Numbered from the stretch's first letter, positions 53,048-61,983 are shown. The stretch: 64,000 nucleotides of DNA from Neobacillus sp. PS3-12 (GCF_030915385.1 NZ_CP133268.1:4748001-4812000); one strand, 5' to 3'. Translations and numbers: made by a program. Notes: generated by a model not told the origin, from the sequence alone.

Positions 53048-53140
53048 GGAGAATAGGAACAAAAGAGTATTTTTTTAAATGATAAAGCACTCACGGATGT
53101 TGACATATCAGTATTTGTGAGTGCTTTTTTTGTGGAGGAA
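53048..53140. repeat. family E dispersed repeat, copy 2
   Basis: GGAGAATAGGAACAAAAGAG, then CACTCACGGATGTT-like sequence and ATTTGTGAGTGCTTTTTTT are shared with 21044-21140. The copies differ by small substitutions. The facing CACTCAC and GTGAGTG arms form a terminator-like hairpin. Confidence 0.7.
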
Positions 53141-53298
53141 ATTAGGATTTTGAACTTATTTTACGCAACTAACATTTGTAATCGCCACAGGTACTTTTAT
53201 TTACATCAATTTTTTGAAAAATAAAATAGACCTTTCCATGAGAATGGCTGTGCACCGATGATATTGTATAATAGTAGGAAAGGTAAGGAGGAGACACA

Positions 53299-54488
53299 AT
53301 GATCGCACAACAATACAAGAAAATGTTAACAGGTAAATCTGTAATCAGGGAATTGGCTGAGTTTGCCTCAGTACGGGGGAAAGAGATCGGATACGAAAAT
53401 GTATTTGATTATAGTCTAGGTAATCCGTCTGTTCCTGTTCCAAAAGAATTTACTCAGGTAATGATGGATCTGCTTTCCGATAAAAGCCCTACAGAACTAC
53501 ACGGATACAGCCCAAGTTTGGGAATTCCTTCAGTTAGGGAAAAAATCGCCCTATCTTTAAATAGACGATTTGCTATGAATTATACGGAAAACCATATTTT
53601 TATGACGTCAGGAGCTGCCGGTGCGATTGCACATGCGATCCGATGCGTAACGAACCGGGGGATGAGGTGCTGACATTTGCTCCATATTTCCCTGAATACC
53701 ATCCATATATTGATCTAACTGGTGCTGTACTGAAAGTGGTTCCGCCGAATACGGAAGATTTTCAAATTAACTTCACTTTGTTTGAAGAAATGCTAACAGA
53801 GAAGGCCGCTGCGGTATTGGTGAACAGTCCGAACAATCCGTCAGGAGTTGTTTATTCTGCGGATACAATCAAGAAACTGGCAGATCTTCTTCGCAAAAAA
53901 GAAAAAGAATACGGTCACGAAATTTTTATTGTTTCGGACGAGCCCTACAGAGAGATTGTATTTGAGGGCGAAGAAGCACCATATGTATCAAAATACTATG
54001 ACAATTCAATATCCTGTTACTCCTATTCTAAATCTCTATCAGTACCTGGAGAACGGATAGGCTATGTTGCCGTGAATCCGAAATGTGTGGATTCAGGCTC
54101 TATTGTCAGTATGTGTGGACAGATTTCCAGAGGCATCGGACACAATTGCCCGCCTTCCATTATTCAACTCGCTGTTGCAGAAGTAGTGGATTTGACAGCT
54201 GATATGTCTGTTTATGAAACCAATATGAACCTGATTTATGAAAAATTAATCGAGCTGGGATTCACCTGCGTAAAACCGGGTGGAACCTTCTACATCTTTC
54301 CAAAAGCACTAGAGGAAGACGCGAAAGTATTCTGCCAGAAGGCATTAAAATATGATTTGATCCTGGTCCCAGGCGATAGTTTCGGATGTCCGGGATATTT
54401 TCGAATGGCATATTGCATCGATACGGAAAAAGTGATGCGCTCATTACCTGCATTGGAAAAGTTCGTAAAGACTGAATATGGAAAGTAA
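53299..54488 (+). pseudogene. class I/II PLP aminotransferase, one-base frameshift
   Basis: GGAGGAG precedes ATG 53299. The fold-type I enzyme has Y-S-L-G-N-P-S-V, T-S-G-A-A-G-A, N-S-P-N-N-P-S-G and the Schiff-base Lys in S-Y-S-K-S-L-S-V-P-G-E-R. The frame breaks near 53652; one more G reads V-T-E-P-G-D-E-V-L-T-F-A-P-Y without gap. Repaired length is about 396 residues. The substrate is not clear (aspartate/aromatic type). Both halves are well preserved. Confidence 0.87.
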
Positions 54489-54496
54489 GTTGTAAA

Positions 54497-54527
54497 ATCA
54501 GTAGCCTAATTGGTTACTGATTTTTTA
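54497..54527 (+). terminator. terminator after aminotransferase
   Basis: AATCAGTAGCC and GGTTACTGATT with one G-T pair, then TTTTTAA. Confidence 0.8.
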
Positions 54528-54545
54528 ATAGAGTAAAAATGAAAA

Positions 54546-54572
54546 GACGAACAGCGAAATAGACTGTTCGTC
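54546..54572 (-). terminator. hairpin after the LDH-like gene
   Basis: GACGAACAG and CTGTTCGTC are exact 9-base arms 18 bases beyond the minus-strand stop. Confidence 0.7.
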
Positions 54573-54589
54573 AACTAGTAGTTGCCTAC

Positions 54590-55573
54590 TTAATTATAAA
54601 TTTTTGCTTTACCCGTCCCTGCCACTTTCATCGCTTCTTGAATATATTGTGCTGATTGATGCAACCATTCAAGTTCCTGTTCATCGAGAGCAATTTCTAA
54701 TTGTTTTTCTACGCCATTCTTCCCGATGATGCATGGCATGCTTAAGGCAACATCTCCATCGTACCCATATTGTCCGTGCAATGTGGTGGACACAGGATAA
54801 ACACTGCGTTCATCCAACAGAATTGCTTTTGCCAGGGTAACGGCAGCCTGGGCAACACCGGCATTCGTCCAGCCTTTTCCATTTAATACGTCAAAGGCCG
54901 CTTGTACAACTTGTTGTTTAATATCTTCCCTGCTTAATGGTCTTTTTCCTTGGAAAACTTGATCTAATTCTTTTTCACCAAAACCTTGGACATTTAGACG
55001 GCTTAATACCGGGAAAGCTGTGTGCCCGTGCTCACCCATCATATAACCTATCACACTTTTTGGATCGATATCAAAATTAGTGGCAATGATTTTGCGAAGA
55101 CGCGCAGAGTCAAGCATCGTTCCGGTTCCAAACACGCGTCCTTTAGGATAGCCAAATTCATTTTCTGCTATGTACACCATCGTATCTAAAGGATTGGTTA
55201 TCAAAATAACGATTGCATCTTTCGTATATTTTGTAATTCCAGTCATGACTTCACGAATTATTTCTGAATTAACAGAGGCTAATTTTGCTCGATCTGGCAT
55301 AGCATCTTCCTCGCTTTTAAGCATGCTCGGACCGGCAGCACAGATTATCACATCGGCATCCGCACATTCGGAATAATCTCCGGCACGGACCGTTGTATTA
55401 GACATATAGGTTAGAGCGGTAGCGTGTTCTTGGTCGAGAGCTTCACCAAAAGCAACATCCTTATCGATGTCAATGACAGCTATTTCAGCAAAAAGTCCCA
55501 ATTTCATGGCATCTGCCAGAACATATGAACCAACATGGCCCACTCCAACAATCACTAACTTATTTCTTTTCAT
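54590..55573 (-). CDS. L-lactate/L-2-hydroxyisocaproate dehydrogenase family
   Basis: This 327-residue NAD-dependent 2-hydroxyacid dehydrogenase has G-V-G-H-V-G-S-Y-V, V-I-D-I-D and the catalytic His in G-E-H-G-H-T-A-F-P. The mobile loop after A-A-G-P is longer than in LDH and lacks the Q-R-P-G-E-T signature. That suits the L-2-hydroxyisocaproate dehydrogenase branch, with bulky 2-oxo acids as substrates. GGAGG lies before the ATG on the minus strand. Confidence 0.85.
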   Translation of the reverse strand: MKRNKLVIVGVGHVGSYVLADAMKLGLFAEIAVIDIDKDVAFGEALDQEHATALTYMSNTTVRAGDYSECADADVIICAAGPSMLKSEEDAMPDRAKLASVNSEIIREVMTGITKYTKDAIVILITNPLDTMVYIAENEFGYPKGRVFGTGTMLDSARLRKIIATNFDIDPKSVIGYMMGEHGHTAFPVLSRLNVQGFGEKELDQVFQGKRPLSREDIKQQVVQAAFDVLNGKGWTNAGVAQAAVTLAKAILLDERSVYPVSTTLHGQYGYDGDVALSMPCIIGKNGVEKQLEIALDEQELEWLHQSAQYIQEAMKVAGTGKAKIYN

Positions 55574-55794
55574 GTTCTTACCTCCTTGTTTGGTTATATT
55601 TTATCACAATATTGAATTTTTGGAATTTTGACGTCAGTCCATATAGGTTAGACGCTTAAATTATGGCACTTGTTCTAAGAATTGTACAATAGTTGGAAAA
55701 TGTTTGAAAAATAATATTGCCAGAGAATAATCTCATGTGGTAAAATCTGAATATTAAAATTTTTGTAAAGTTATGAAGAATATAAGGGGGAAAT

Positions 55795-56793
55795 ATGAAA
55801 AAGAGTTTAGCACTAATATTATGCGGATTAATTATGCTCCTTACAGCATGCGGTGGTGGGAGTAAGCAAACGACTGGCGGAGAGCAAAAAGAAAAAGTAG
55901 TTAAAATTGGGATTTCACAGCTTGTCGAGCATCCATCTCTTGATGCAGCGCGTGAAGGATTTATCGCAGCACTGAAGGATGCCGGCTATGTAGAAGGCAA
56001 GAATTTGAAGATTGATTATCAAAATGCACAGGGAGACGTAAACACGAATATGTCGATCGCCCAAAAATTGGTTGGAGAAAAGAATGACCTTATTTTGGCC
56101 ATTGCTACTTCCAGCGCCCAGGCCGTGGCCAAGTCGACAAAAGATATTCCAGTTTTATTTACTGCCATTACGGATCCAGTGGGGGCTGGGCTTGTAAAAA
56201 GTTTGGACAAGCCTGGCGCAAATGTAACAGGAACATCTGATACACATCCGGAAGCGATAAAGAAAACGATCGCAGCCATTAAAACCTTTGTTCCAGGTGC
56301 TAAGAAGGTTGGAATTATCTATAACAGCGGAGAGCCAAACGCTGTTGTTAATGTGAAAAATGCTAAGATTGCTTTAAAGGCAGATGGTCTTGAGCCAGTT
56401 GAAACTTCTATTTCTACTAGTTCTGAGGTAAAACAGGCTGCACAGTCGATGGTGGGCCGTGTGGATGCCTTATATATTCCTAAGGATAACACTGTCGTTT
56501 CTGCATTAGAATCGGTTATAGAGGTTGCTAATAGCCAAAAAATCCCGACTTTTGTAGGTGAAGGTGATTCTGTAAAACGTGGAACCTTTGCCTCCTATGG
56601 ATTTGACTATCACGATCTTGGCTATACAACCGGTAAGATGGCAGTGGAAATCCTAAAAGGGAAAAAAGCAAGCGATATTCCTGTTGGCTTCCCTGGAAAT
56701 CTTCAACTTTATATCAACAAAAAAGCAGCTCAGCAAGAAGGAATTACTTTGAAAGACGATTTACTAAAGGGCGTTAAGATTGTAGGAGAGTAA
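55795..56793 (+). CDS. ABC transporter substrate-binding lipoprotein (PF04392-like)
   Basis: This 332-residue lipoprotein has an N-terminal signal and lipobox L-L-T-A-C19. The mature part has G-I-S-Q-L-V-E-H-P-S-L-D, A-T-S-S-A-Q-A and the Y-I-P-K-D-N-T segment typical of the ABC_sub_bind (TrpX-like) family for tryptophan/tyrosine or related ligands. No ATPase or permease genes follow. It is therefore an orphan here, or its partner genes lie elsewhere. AAGGGGG precedes the ATG. Confidence 0.88.
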   Translation: MKKSLALILCGLIMLLTACGGGSKQTTGGEQKEKVVKIGISQLVEHPSLDAAREGFIAALKDAGYVEGKNLKIDYQNAQGDVNTNMSIAQKLVGEKNDLILAIATSSAQAVAKSTKDIPVLFTAITDPVGAGLVKSLDKPGANVTGTSDTHPEAIKKTIAAIKTFVPGAKKVGIIYNSGEPNAVVNVKNAKIALKADGLEPVETSISTSSEVKQAAQSMVGRVDALYIPKDNTVVSALESVIEVANSQKIPTFVGEGDSVKRGTFASYGFDYHDLGYTTGKMAVEILKGKKASDIPVGFPGNLQLYINKKAAQQEGITLKDDLLKGVKIVGE

Positions 56794-56819
56794 AATTAGC
56801 CCGAAATTGCTTTTAAATT

Positions 56820-56884
56820 AGTGCTTGTCAATACCTTATTCTCGATTCTTCTCGAGTAAAAGGTATTGACAGGCACTTTTATTT
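56820..56884. repeat. palindromic repeat related to family B
   Basis: AGTGCTTGTCAATACCTT (56820-56837) faces AAGGTATTGACAGGCACT (56860-56877) around CTCGATTCTTCTCGAG and is followed by a T-run. The outer arms resemble families A and B, but the inner stem is different. It probably terminates the lipoprotein gene. Confidence 0.75.
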
Positions 56885-57026
56885 TATATCAAGGGAATCT
56901 CAAGTGTGACATACACTTATTTAATTCAATACAGCAAAAAAAATGTTAACGAAATTGTCGAAAATTTATTACTATTTGTACCATACAAATAAAGAAAGAG
57001 TTTTAAAATATTGGAAGGAGTAATAA

Positions 57027-57086
57027 TGTTTTTTTCATCCAAATTATTGCGGGGGATGGATGTACTCACCGAAAAAAGTATATAAA
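57027..57086 (+). CDS. 19-residue leader ORF before the c-di-GMP enzyme
   Basis: ATG 57027 follows GGAAGGAG with perfect spacing and the frame ends at TAA 57084, 47 bases before the next ATG. The peptide starts M-F-F-S-S-K-L-L-R-G. It may be a leader peptide or a small membrane-active peptide. The 56885-57026 stretch is AT-rich with no other feature. Confidence 0.4.
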
Positions 57087-57133
57087 TTGGGAACTAAAGG
57101 TTTTTGCGCAGTTTAAAGAGGAAGTGAGCAGTC

Positions 57134-59464
57134 ATGGCAAACGTAGAGAAATTAAAATATCAAAAATGGAAGGACCTGTCTCCTCTTGAAAAAATTACGG
57201 TTATGGAGAAACGGGTTATTATTGTTAGATGGTTAGGAATTATTGTTGGGATCACAACCGTCCCTTTTTTGGAACTTCGTGATAGCTTTCCAATGTATTT
57301 ATTGATTGGCTATGCCTTGCTGCATAATACGATTTTTCAATTTTTCATTATTCCCTACAAGAATCAATGGCTGCTTAAGTCAGCTATATTAACGATTAGT
57401 GATAATATAATGACATCATTAGCTGTTTACCTAACAGGTGGATTGGATTCGGATTTTTATCTTATCTATTTCTTATTGGCAGTGTTGTCAGCAATCCGTT
57501 TTGGACGAAGAGAAGCGATGCTTTCGACATTAATATCGACTGTATTGTATGTTTTATTAGTCGTTTATAAAGCAACGGAACCTTTATCATCAATGAATAT
57601 AGCAGTTATTATTTTACGGATGGGATTTGTGGTGATAACAGGAATATTTGCTGGATACCTGGGAGATAGAACCAGACAAATCGAAATAGATTTGGAAAAG
57701 GAATTAGATAAGGCTTATGTACAGTTGAATAAAAGTATAACTGTGCTTAATCAAAATCCTGAGCTTAAAGATGTTTTAAATAATGGAACAGAACAGGCGC
57801 GTCGTTTGATCAATGCGGAGTTTTGCATGACTTTAATGGATGAAGCAAACACTCAATTTTTAGAGCATGATTTTAAGGATATTCTTTTAAAACCATATAT
57901 TGCAATTAACAGTATGAGGACAGATATTTCTGAAAAGAATGATCAAAACTTTTTTGAGCTAGTACCTGAATTGATACAGATTCCTAATGCAAAGCTAAAT
58001 ACTATGTATAAAAACAAAAAAGTAAAGATTTATGATTGTAAAGTAAATAAATACATATCGGAAGTATTTTCGGTTGAAGAAGGAAATGAATACTTTCTTA
58101 TTTCAATTCCGCTGTTAAACGGAGACAAAAAAATTGGGGTCATGTATTTGGTAAAGCTTAATAAAGCAATTAATATCCTCAAAGAAATACAAGTGGACAT
58201 TGTGTTCCTTTTTGCACAAAGTATCGCATCAGCCATTGCCAATTCGATTGTTTCACAATCGAAACGGCTAGCGATTACGGACCCTGTAACAGGTCTTTAT
58301 AATCACCGTTATTATCAAGAGACTATTAAAATTGAATTAGGTCAATGTCTGGCAGACCAAAAGCTTTTATCACTCATCGTCTTAGATATTGATTCTTTTA
58401 AACAATTTAATGATACTTATGGTCATTCCGTTGGTGATATTGCACTAAAATCCGTCGCCAAATTAATACAGGATTCAATAAATGGAATAGGCTGGGCTGC
58501 CCGATATGGCGGTGACGAATTTGTTATTGTTCTTCCGTCAATGTCAAATCAACAAGCATGTGAAGTTGCCGAATTGATTCGGACGAAGAAATCTAAGAGT
58601 TTCGGTATTATTTCCAACGAAGCTTTAGCGACCTTAAATTTAAGTTTCGGAGTTGCAACGGCACCTCTATCCGGAAAAACACCTGAGGACCTTTTTAACA
58701 CAGCAGATTCAGCATTGTACATAGCAAAATATTCAGGTAAGAATTTAGTACAATCAGCTTTTAAAATGCCAAAATTTAAAACAATTAACGAAATACCGAT
58801 TATTCCTAAGTATACAGATAATAAAAAAATCATTTCATTGCAGAAGGCATTTTCAAAAAACAGTGTCCAAGATATTGAGCTGATTGAAGCGTTTATTGCC
58901 GCTGTAGATGCCAGAGATCATTATACATATGACCATTCTGAACATGTATCTAACTACTCGGAGAAACTTGCACGAAAAATGAATCTGTCTAATGAAGAAG
59001 TAGAAAGGATTCGGTTAGGTGCACTCTTACATGATATAGGAAAGATCGGAATACCTGACAATATCTTAAATAAGATTGGCAAATTAACAAATGAAGAGTA
59101 CGAAGTAATAAAGCAACACCCAATCATTGGCACGAAAATTATCGAACCAATTAAAGCGATGGGGGTGTATGGCCCAATCATTTTGCACCACCACGAGTGG
59201 TTTGACGGAACAGGCTATCCATATGGACTTAAAGAAAGTGAGATTCCATTAGAGGCCAGAATTGTATCCATTTGTGATGTATTCGATGCAATGACAACTG
59301 ATCGTCCATATCGGAGTGCAATTCCAAAAGAAAAAGCATTACAAATTATCAATGTAATGGTTGGTTCCCAATTTGACCCAGAGGTGTGGCAACACTTTAA
59401 TGAAATGATTACAAACGATACTAGACCAATAAGTGGTAAAAACACTAATGGAATACCAAGTTAG
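57134..59464 (+). CDS. membrane GGDEF plus HD-GYP c-di-GMP enzyme
   Basis: This 776-residue protein has six N-terminal membrane helices (about 25-180). A GAF-like domain follows (about 190-375), then a GGDEF domain with the intact signature R-Y-G-G-D-E-F. The C-terminal HD-GYP domain (about 585-750) has L-L-H-D-I-G-K, H-P-I-I-G, H-H-H-E-W-F-D-G-T-G-Y-P and D-V-F-D-A-M. Both c-di-GMP synthesis and phosphodiesterase motifs look complete, so net activity cannot be predicted. No RxxD inhibitory site precedes GGDEF. GAAGTG lies weakly before the ATG. Confidence 0.93.
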   Translation: MANVEKLKYQKWKDLSPLEKITVMEKRVIIVRWLGIIVGITTVPFLELRDSFPMYLLIGYALLHNTIFQFFIIPYKNQWLLKSAILTISDNIMTSLAVYLTGGLDSDFYLIYFLLAVLSAIRFGRREAMLSTLISTVLYVLLVVYKATEPLSSMNIAVIILRMGFVVITGIFAGYLGDRTRQIEIDLEKELDKAYVQLNKSITVLNQNPELKDVLNNGTEQARRLINAEFCMTLMDEANTQFLEHDFKDILLKPYIAINSMRTDISEKNDQNFFELVPELIQIPNAKLNTMYKNKKVKIYDCKVNKYISEVFSVEEGNEYFLISIPLLNGDKKIGVMYLVKLNKAINILKEIQVDIVFLFAQSIASAIANSIVSQSKRLAITDPVTGLYNHRYYQETIKIELGQCLADQKLLSLIVLDIDSFKQFNDTYGHSVGDIALKSVAKLIQDSINGIGWAARYGGDEFVIVLPSMSNQQACEVAELIRTKKSKSFGIISNEALATLNLSFGVATAPLSGKTPEDLFNTADSALYIAKYSGKNLVQSAFKMPKFKTINEIPIIPKYTDNKKIISLQKAFSKNSVQDIELIEAFIAAVDARDHYTYDHSEHVSNYSEKLARKMNLSNEEVERIRLGALLHDIGKIGIPDNILNKIGKLTNEEYEVIKQHPIIGTKIIEPIKAMGVYGPIILHHHEWFDGTGYPYGLKESEIPLEARIVSICDVFDAMTTDRPYRSAIPKEKALQIINVMVGSQFDPEVWQHFNEMITNDTRPISGKNTNGIPS

Positions 59465-59630
59465 AAATTTTAAGTCTAACTTTTACACAGAACTAAGGAT
59501 ATTTCCGTTAAGGTCAGTTCACTTCTTGTAAGAAAAAGAAAATTGAAATAGATTCTAACTTTAGATTGGAGGAGCTTTTATAAGAAATCTAAAGCATATT
59601 TTTATTAAAAATTTTGGATAGTTTATAAAA

Positions 59631-59667
59631 AAGGGGTACCCAAGTGAAATTTCATTGGGTACCCCTT
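59631..59667. terminator. hairpin after the c-di-GMP gene
   Basis: AAGGGGTACCCAA (59631-59643) and TTGGGTACCCCTT (59655-59667) are exact 13-base arms. It directly precedes the bcr1-like element. Confidence 0.8.
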
Positions 59668-59671
59668 AATC

Positions 59672-59829
59672 TTTATCCCGCATTAACGGGCAGTAAGACC
59701 CCCACTTCAAGGCTTAGCGGATGCAGGAAGCATAAGTGGGGGGATCAACTGCCCGTAAAAGCCCGATTGGTTCAACTAACAATCAGTGGGGGATGAAAAA
59801 AACCCCCACTGATTGAAGTTTCACTTTAT
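59672..59829. mobile_element. 158-bp nested-hairpin element flanked by TTTAT, bcr1-like
   Basis: TTTAT at 59672-59676 and again at 59825-59829 bound a highly structured block. The outer stem is ACGGGCAGT (59686) with ACTGCCCGT (59748). The middle stem is CCCCCACTT (59699) with AAGTGGGGG (59734), with GCTT/AAGC inside. A separate 13-base hairpin is CAATCAGTGGGGG (59780) with CCCCCACTGATTG (59803). Size and TTTAT ends match what is described for bcr1 of the Bacillus cereus group, a non-autonomous element with a folded transcript. Identity with bcr1 is inferred from shape, not from sequence comparison. The right TTTAT touches the stop of the ABC-F gene. Confidence 0.7.
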
Positions 59830-61383
59830 TTAAAACACTTTCGTAGTCCAATCCTCACAATTCCAAATATCAGTCGCAATTTCACGATAGAAATCAGGTT
59901 CGTGGGATACCATCAAAATACTTCCGCGATATGCTTTTAAAGCACGCTTCAATTCTTCTTTTGCGTCCACATCCAAGTGATTGGTAGGTTCGTCTAGAAT
60001 TAATAAATTCGTTTCTGTGTTTAATATTTTACACAATCGAACTTTGGCTTTTTCTCCACCAGAAAGGACTTCGACTTTACTTTCAATATGTTTCGTTGTT
60101 AATCCACATTTTGCAAGAGCAGCACGGACTTCAGCCTGATTCATACTTGGGAATGTGCTCCAAATCTCTTCAATACAAGTGTTATAGTTGGCCTGTTTAA
60201 CTTCCTGCTCGAAGTAACCGATGTATTGATACTCACCACGTTCCACTTTACCCGAAATTGGATTAATCAACCCAAGAATACTCTTTAAAAGAGTAGACTT
60301 ACCAATACCGTTTGCACCCACGAATGCAATTTTTTGTCCACGTTCCATTTTCAAATTCAGAGGGCGAGAAAGTGGTTCATTGTAACCAATTACAAGATCT
60401 TCAGTCGTGAAAATCCAACGACTAGCTGCACGTGCTTCTTTGAAATTAAACTCTGGTTTCGGCTTCTCTTTCCCCAATTCAATAACTTCCATTTTGTCGA
60501 GCTTCTTCTGCCGAGACATTGCCATATTACGAGTCGCAACACTTGCCTTGTTACGAGCAACGAAATCTTTCAAATCAGCTATTTCTTGTTGTTGACGCTT
60601 GTAAGCGGACTCTAGCTGTTGCTTCTTCATTTCATATATTTTTAAGAAGTTATCATAGTCACCAACATAGCGATTCAACTCTTGGTTTTCCATGTGATAG
60701 ATCAAGTTAACAACATTGTTCAAGAATGGAATATCATGTGAAATCAAGATAAATGCATTTTCATATTCCTGTAAAAAGCGCTTCAACCATTCGATATGCT
60801 GTTCATCCAAATAGTTCGTTGGCTCGTCTAGTAATAGGATTTCAGGCTTTTCTAGCAAAAGCTTAGCTAGCAAAACTTTCGTACGTTGCCCACCGCTAAG
60901 GTCATCTACATCTCGATCGAGTCCAACATCGTCTAATCCTAATCCACGTGCAACTTCCTCAACTTTTGAATTAATTCGATAGAAATCATTACTATCTAAA
61001 GTTTCTTGTAGCTCCCCAACTTCTGCAAGTAATGCATCGATATCAGCACCTTCATCACCCATTTTTGCATAAAGTTCATTGATCTCTGCTTCAGCATCAA
61101 AAAGATATTGAAAAGCAGTACTCAAAGCGTCACGCATGGTCGTACCTTTTTGAAGTACAGCATGTTGATCTAAATAACCTACACGAACTTTTCGTGACCA
61201 CTCAACTTTCCCGTCGTCGGGTTGCAACTTCCCCGTAACAATATTCATGAAAGTAGATTTACCCTCACCATTTGCCCCAACTAGTCCAATGTGCTCTCCT
61301 TTTAAAAGTCGAAAAGACACATTATTAAAAATCGCACGATCACCGAAACCGTGGCTTAAATTTTGTACGTTTAATACACTCAT
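59830..61383 (-). CDS. ABC-F family ATPase (translation/resistance type)
   Basis: This 517-residue protein has two ABC ATPase domains and no membrane segments. Walker A motifs are G-A-N-G-E-G-K-S-T and G-A-N-G-I-G-K-S-T, and signatures are L-S-G-G-Q and L-S-G-G-E. A charged linker with Q-Q-E-I-A-D-L-K-D-F-V-A-R separates the domains. ABC-F proteins act on the ribosome as translation factors or antibiotic protectors. It resembles YkpA-type housekeeping members more than known resistance genes, but this is a judgement by eye. Confidence 0.92.
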   Translation of the reverse strand: MSVLNVQNLSHGFGDRAIFNNVSFRLLKGEHIGLVGANGEGKSTFMNIVTGKLQPDDGKVEWSRKVRVGYLDQHAVLQKGTTMRDALSTAFQYLFDAEAEINELYAKMGDEGADIDALLAEVGELQETLDSNDFYRINSKVEEVARGLGLDDVGLDRDVDDLSGGQRTKVLLAKLLLEKPEILLLDEPTNYLDEQHIEWLKRFLQEYENAFILISHDIPFLNNVVNLIYHMENQELNRYVGDYDNFLKIYEMKKQQLESAYKRQQQEIADLKDFVARNKASVATRNMAMSRQKKLDKMEVIELGKEKPKPEFNFKEARAASRWIFTTEDLVIGYNEPLSRPLNLKMERGQKIAFVGANGIGKSTLLKSILGLINPISGKVERGEYQYIGYFEQEVKQANYNTCIEEIWSTFPSMNQAEVRAALAKCGLTTKHIESKVEVLSGGEKAKVRLCKILNTETNLLILDEPTNHLDVDAKEELKRALKAYRGSILMVSHEPDFYREIATDIWNCEDWTTKVF

Positions 61384-61547
61384 TTTTTTAACCCCTTATC
61401 TAATGTCACATGTGGATAATCATACTAGATTTTGGCCGCTTTTTCTATCTTGAATTTATTTTTTGTGAAAAATGTAATTCTGAAGCAAGGGGACGGTTCT
61501 TGAAGGGATTTTTGGAAAGCAGAATCGTAAATAAAACAAGAAGTAAG

Positions 61548-61581
61548 AAAACCGACCAAAAATGTATGGTCGGTTTTTTTT
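61548..61581 (+). terminator. terminator-like hairpin in the gap after ABC-F
   Basis: AAAACCGACCA (61548-61558) and TGGTCGGTTTT (61567-61577), then T-run. No plus-strand gene precedes it within this gap (61384-61692); a lone family D arm (61489-61500) is also here. Confidence 0.6.
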
Positions 61582-61692
61582 ATATACGATTACCGCATAT
61601 AGAAAAAATCATAATTTGTCCAAACATAATCTTTTTGTTGATTCAATATTATTAGTAATAAATCCTTCTATAAGGGGGAGTTACTATGTACT

Positions 61693-61983
61693 ATGCAAAA
61701 TCAGCCGCAAATACCCGGTCATGTGAGTATGGATCAGTTTAATCAGATGTTAATTTCTCCAGAGTCTTTTGCTGCAAAGCCAGAGTCTCTTACAGAACAG
61801 TTATTTATTGAGCGTTCATTAACGGAAAACAGGTTTTGGCTCCGAATTATGAAAGAGCATGCTTTATTCTTAGGTGAAGGATTTAACCGTAAAGACACAC
61901 AACTTATCCAGCAAACGGACAGATTACATGCCTACTTTGAAAACAAGTTTCATGCAAAAAAAGGTGAAATCGTTATCGTATAG
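61693..61983 (+). CDS. short DUF2935-like protein, probably truncated
   Basis: This 96-residue protein contains S-L-T-E-N-R-F-W-L-R-I-M-K-E-H-A-L-F-L-G, the helix pattern of the ferritin-like DUF2935 family. Family members usually run to about 250 residues with two such repeats; only one half is present. The tail F-H-A-K-K-G-E-I-V-I-V looks like read-through into a new end. GGGGGAG lies 12 bases upstream of the ATG. Confidence 0.6.
   Translation: MQNQPQIPGHVSMDQFNQMLISPESFAAKPESLTEQLFIERSLTENRFWLRIMKEHALFLGEGFNRKDTQLIQQTDRLHAYFENKFHAKKGEIVIV

Noticed and set aside
59672-59829. IS200/IS605 right end with a TnpB guide RNA
   Set aside because: No tnpA or tnpB remnant is adjacent, and the TTTAT-bounded 158-bp size fits a bcr1-like element better.
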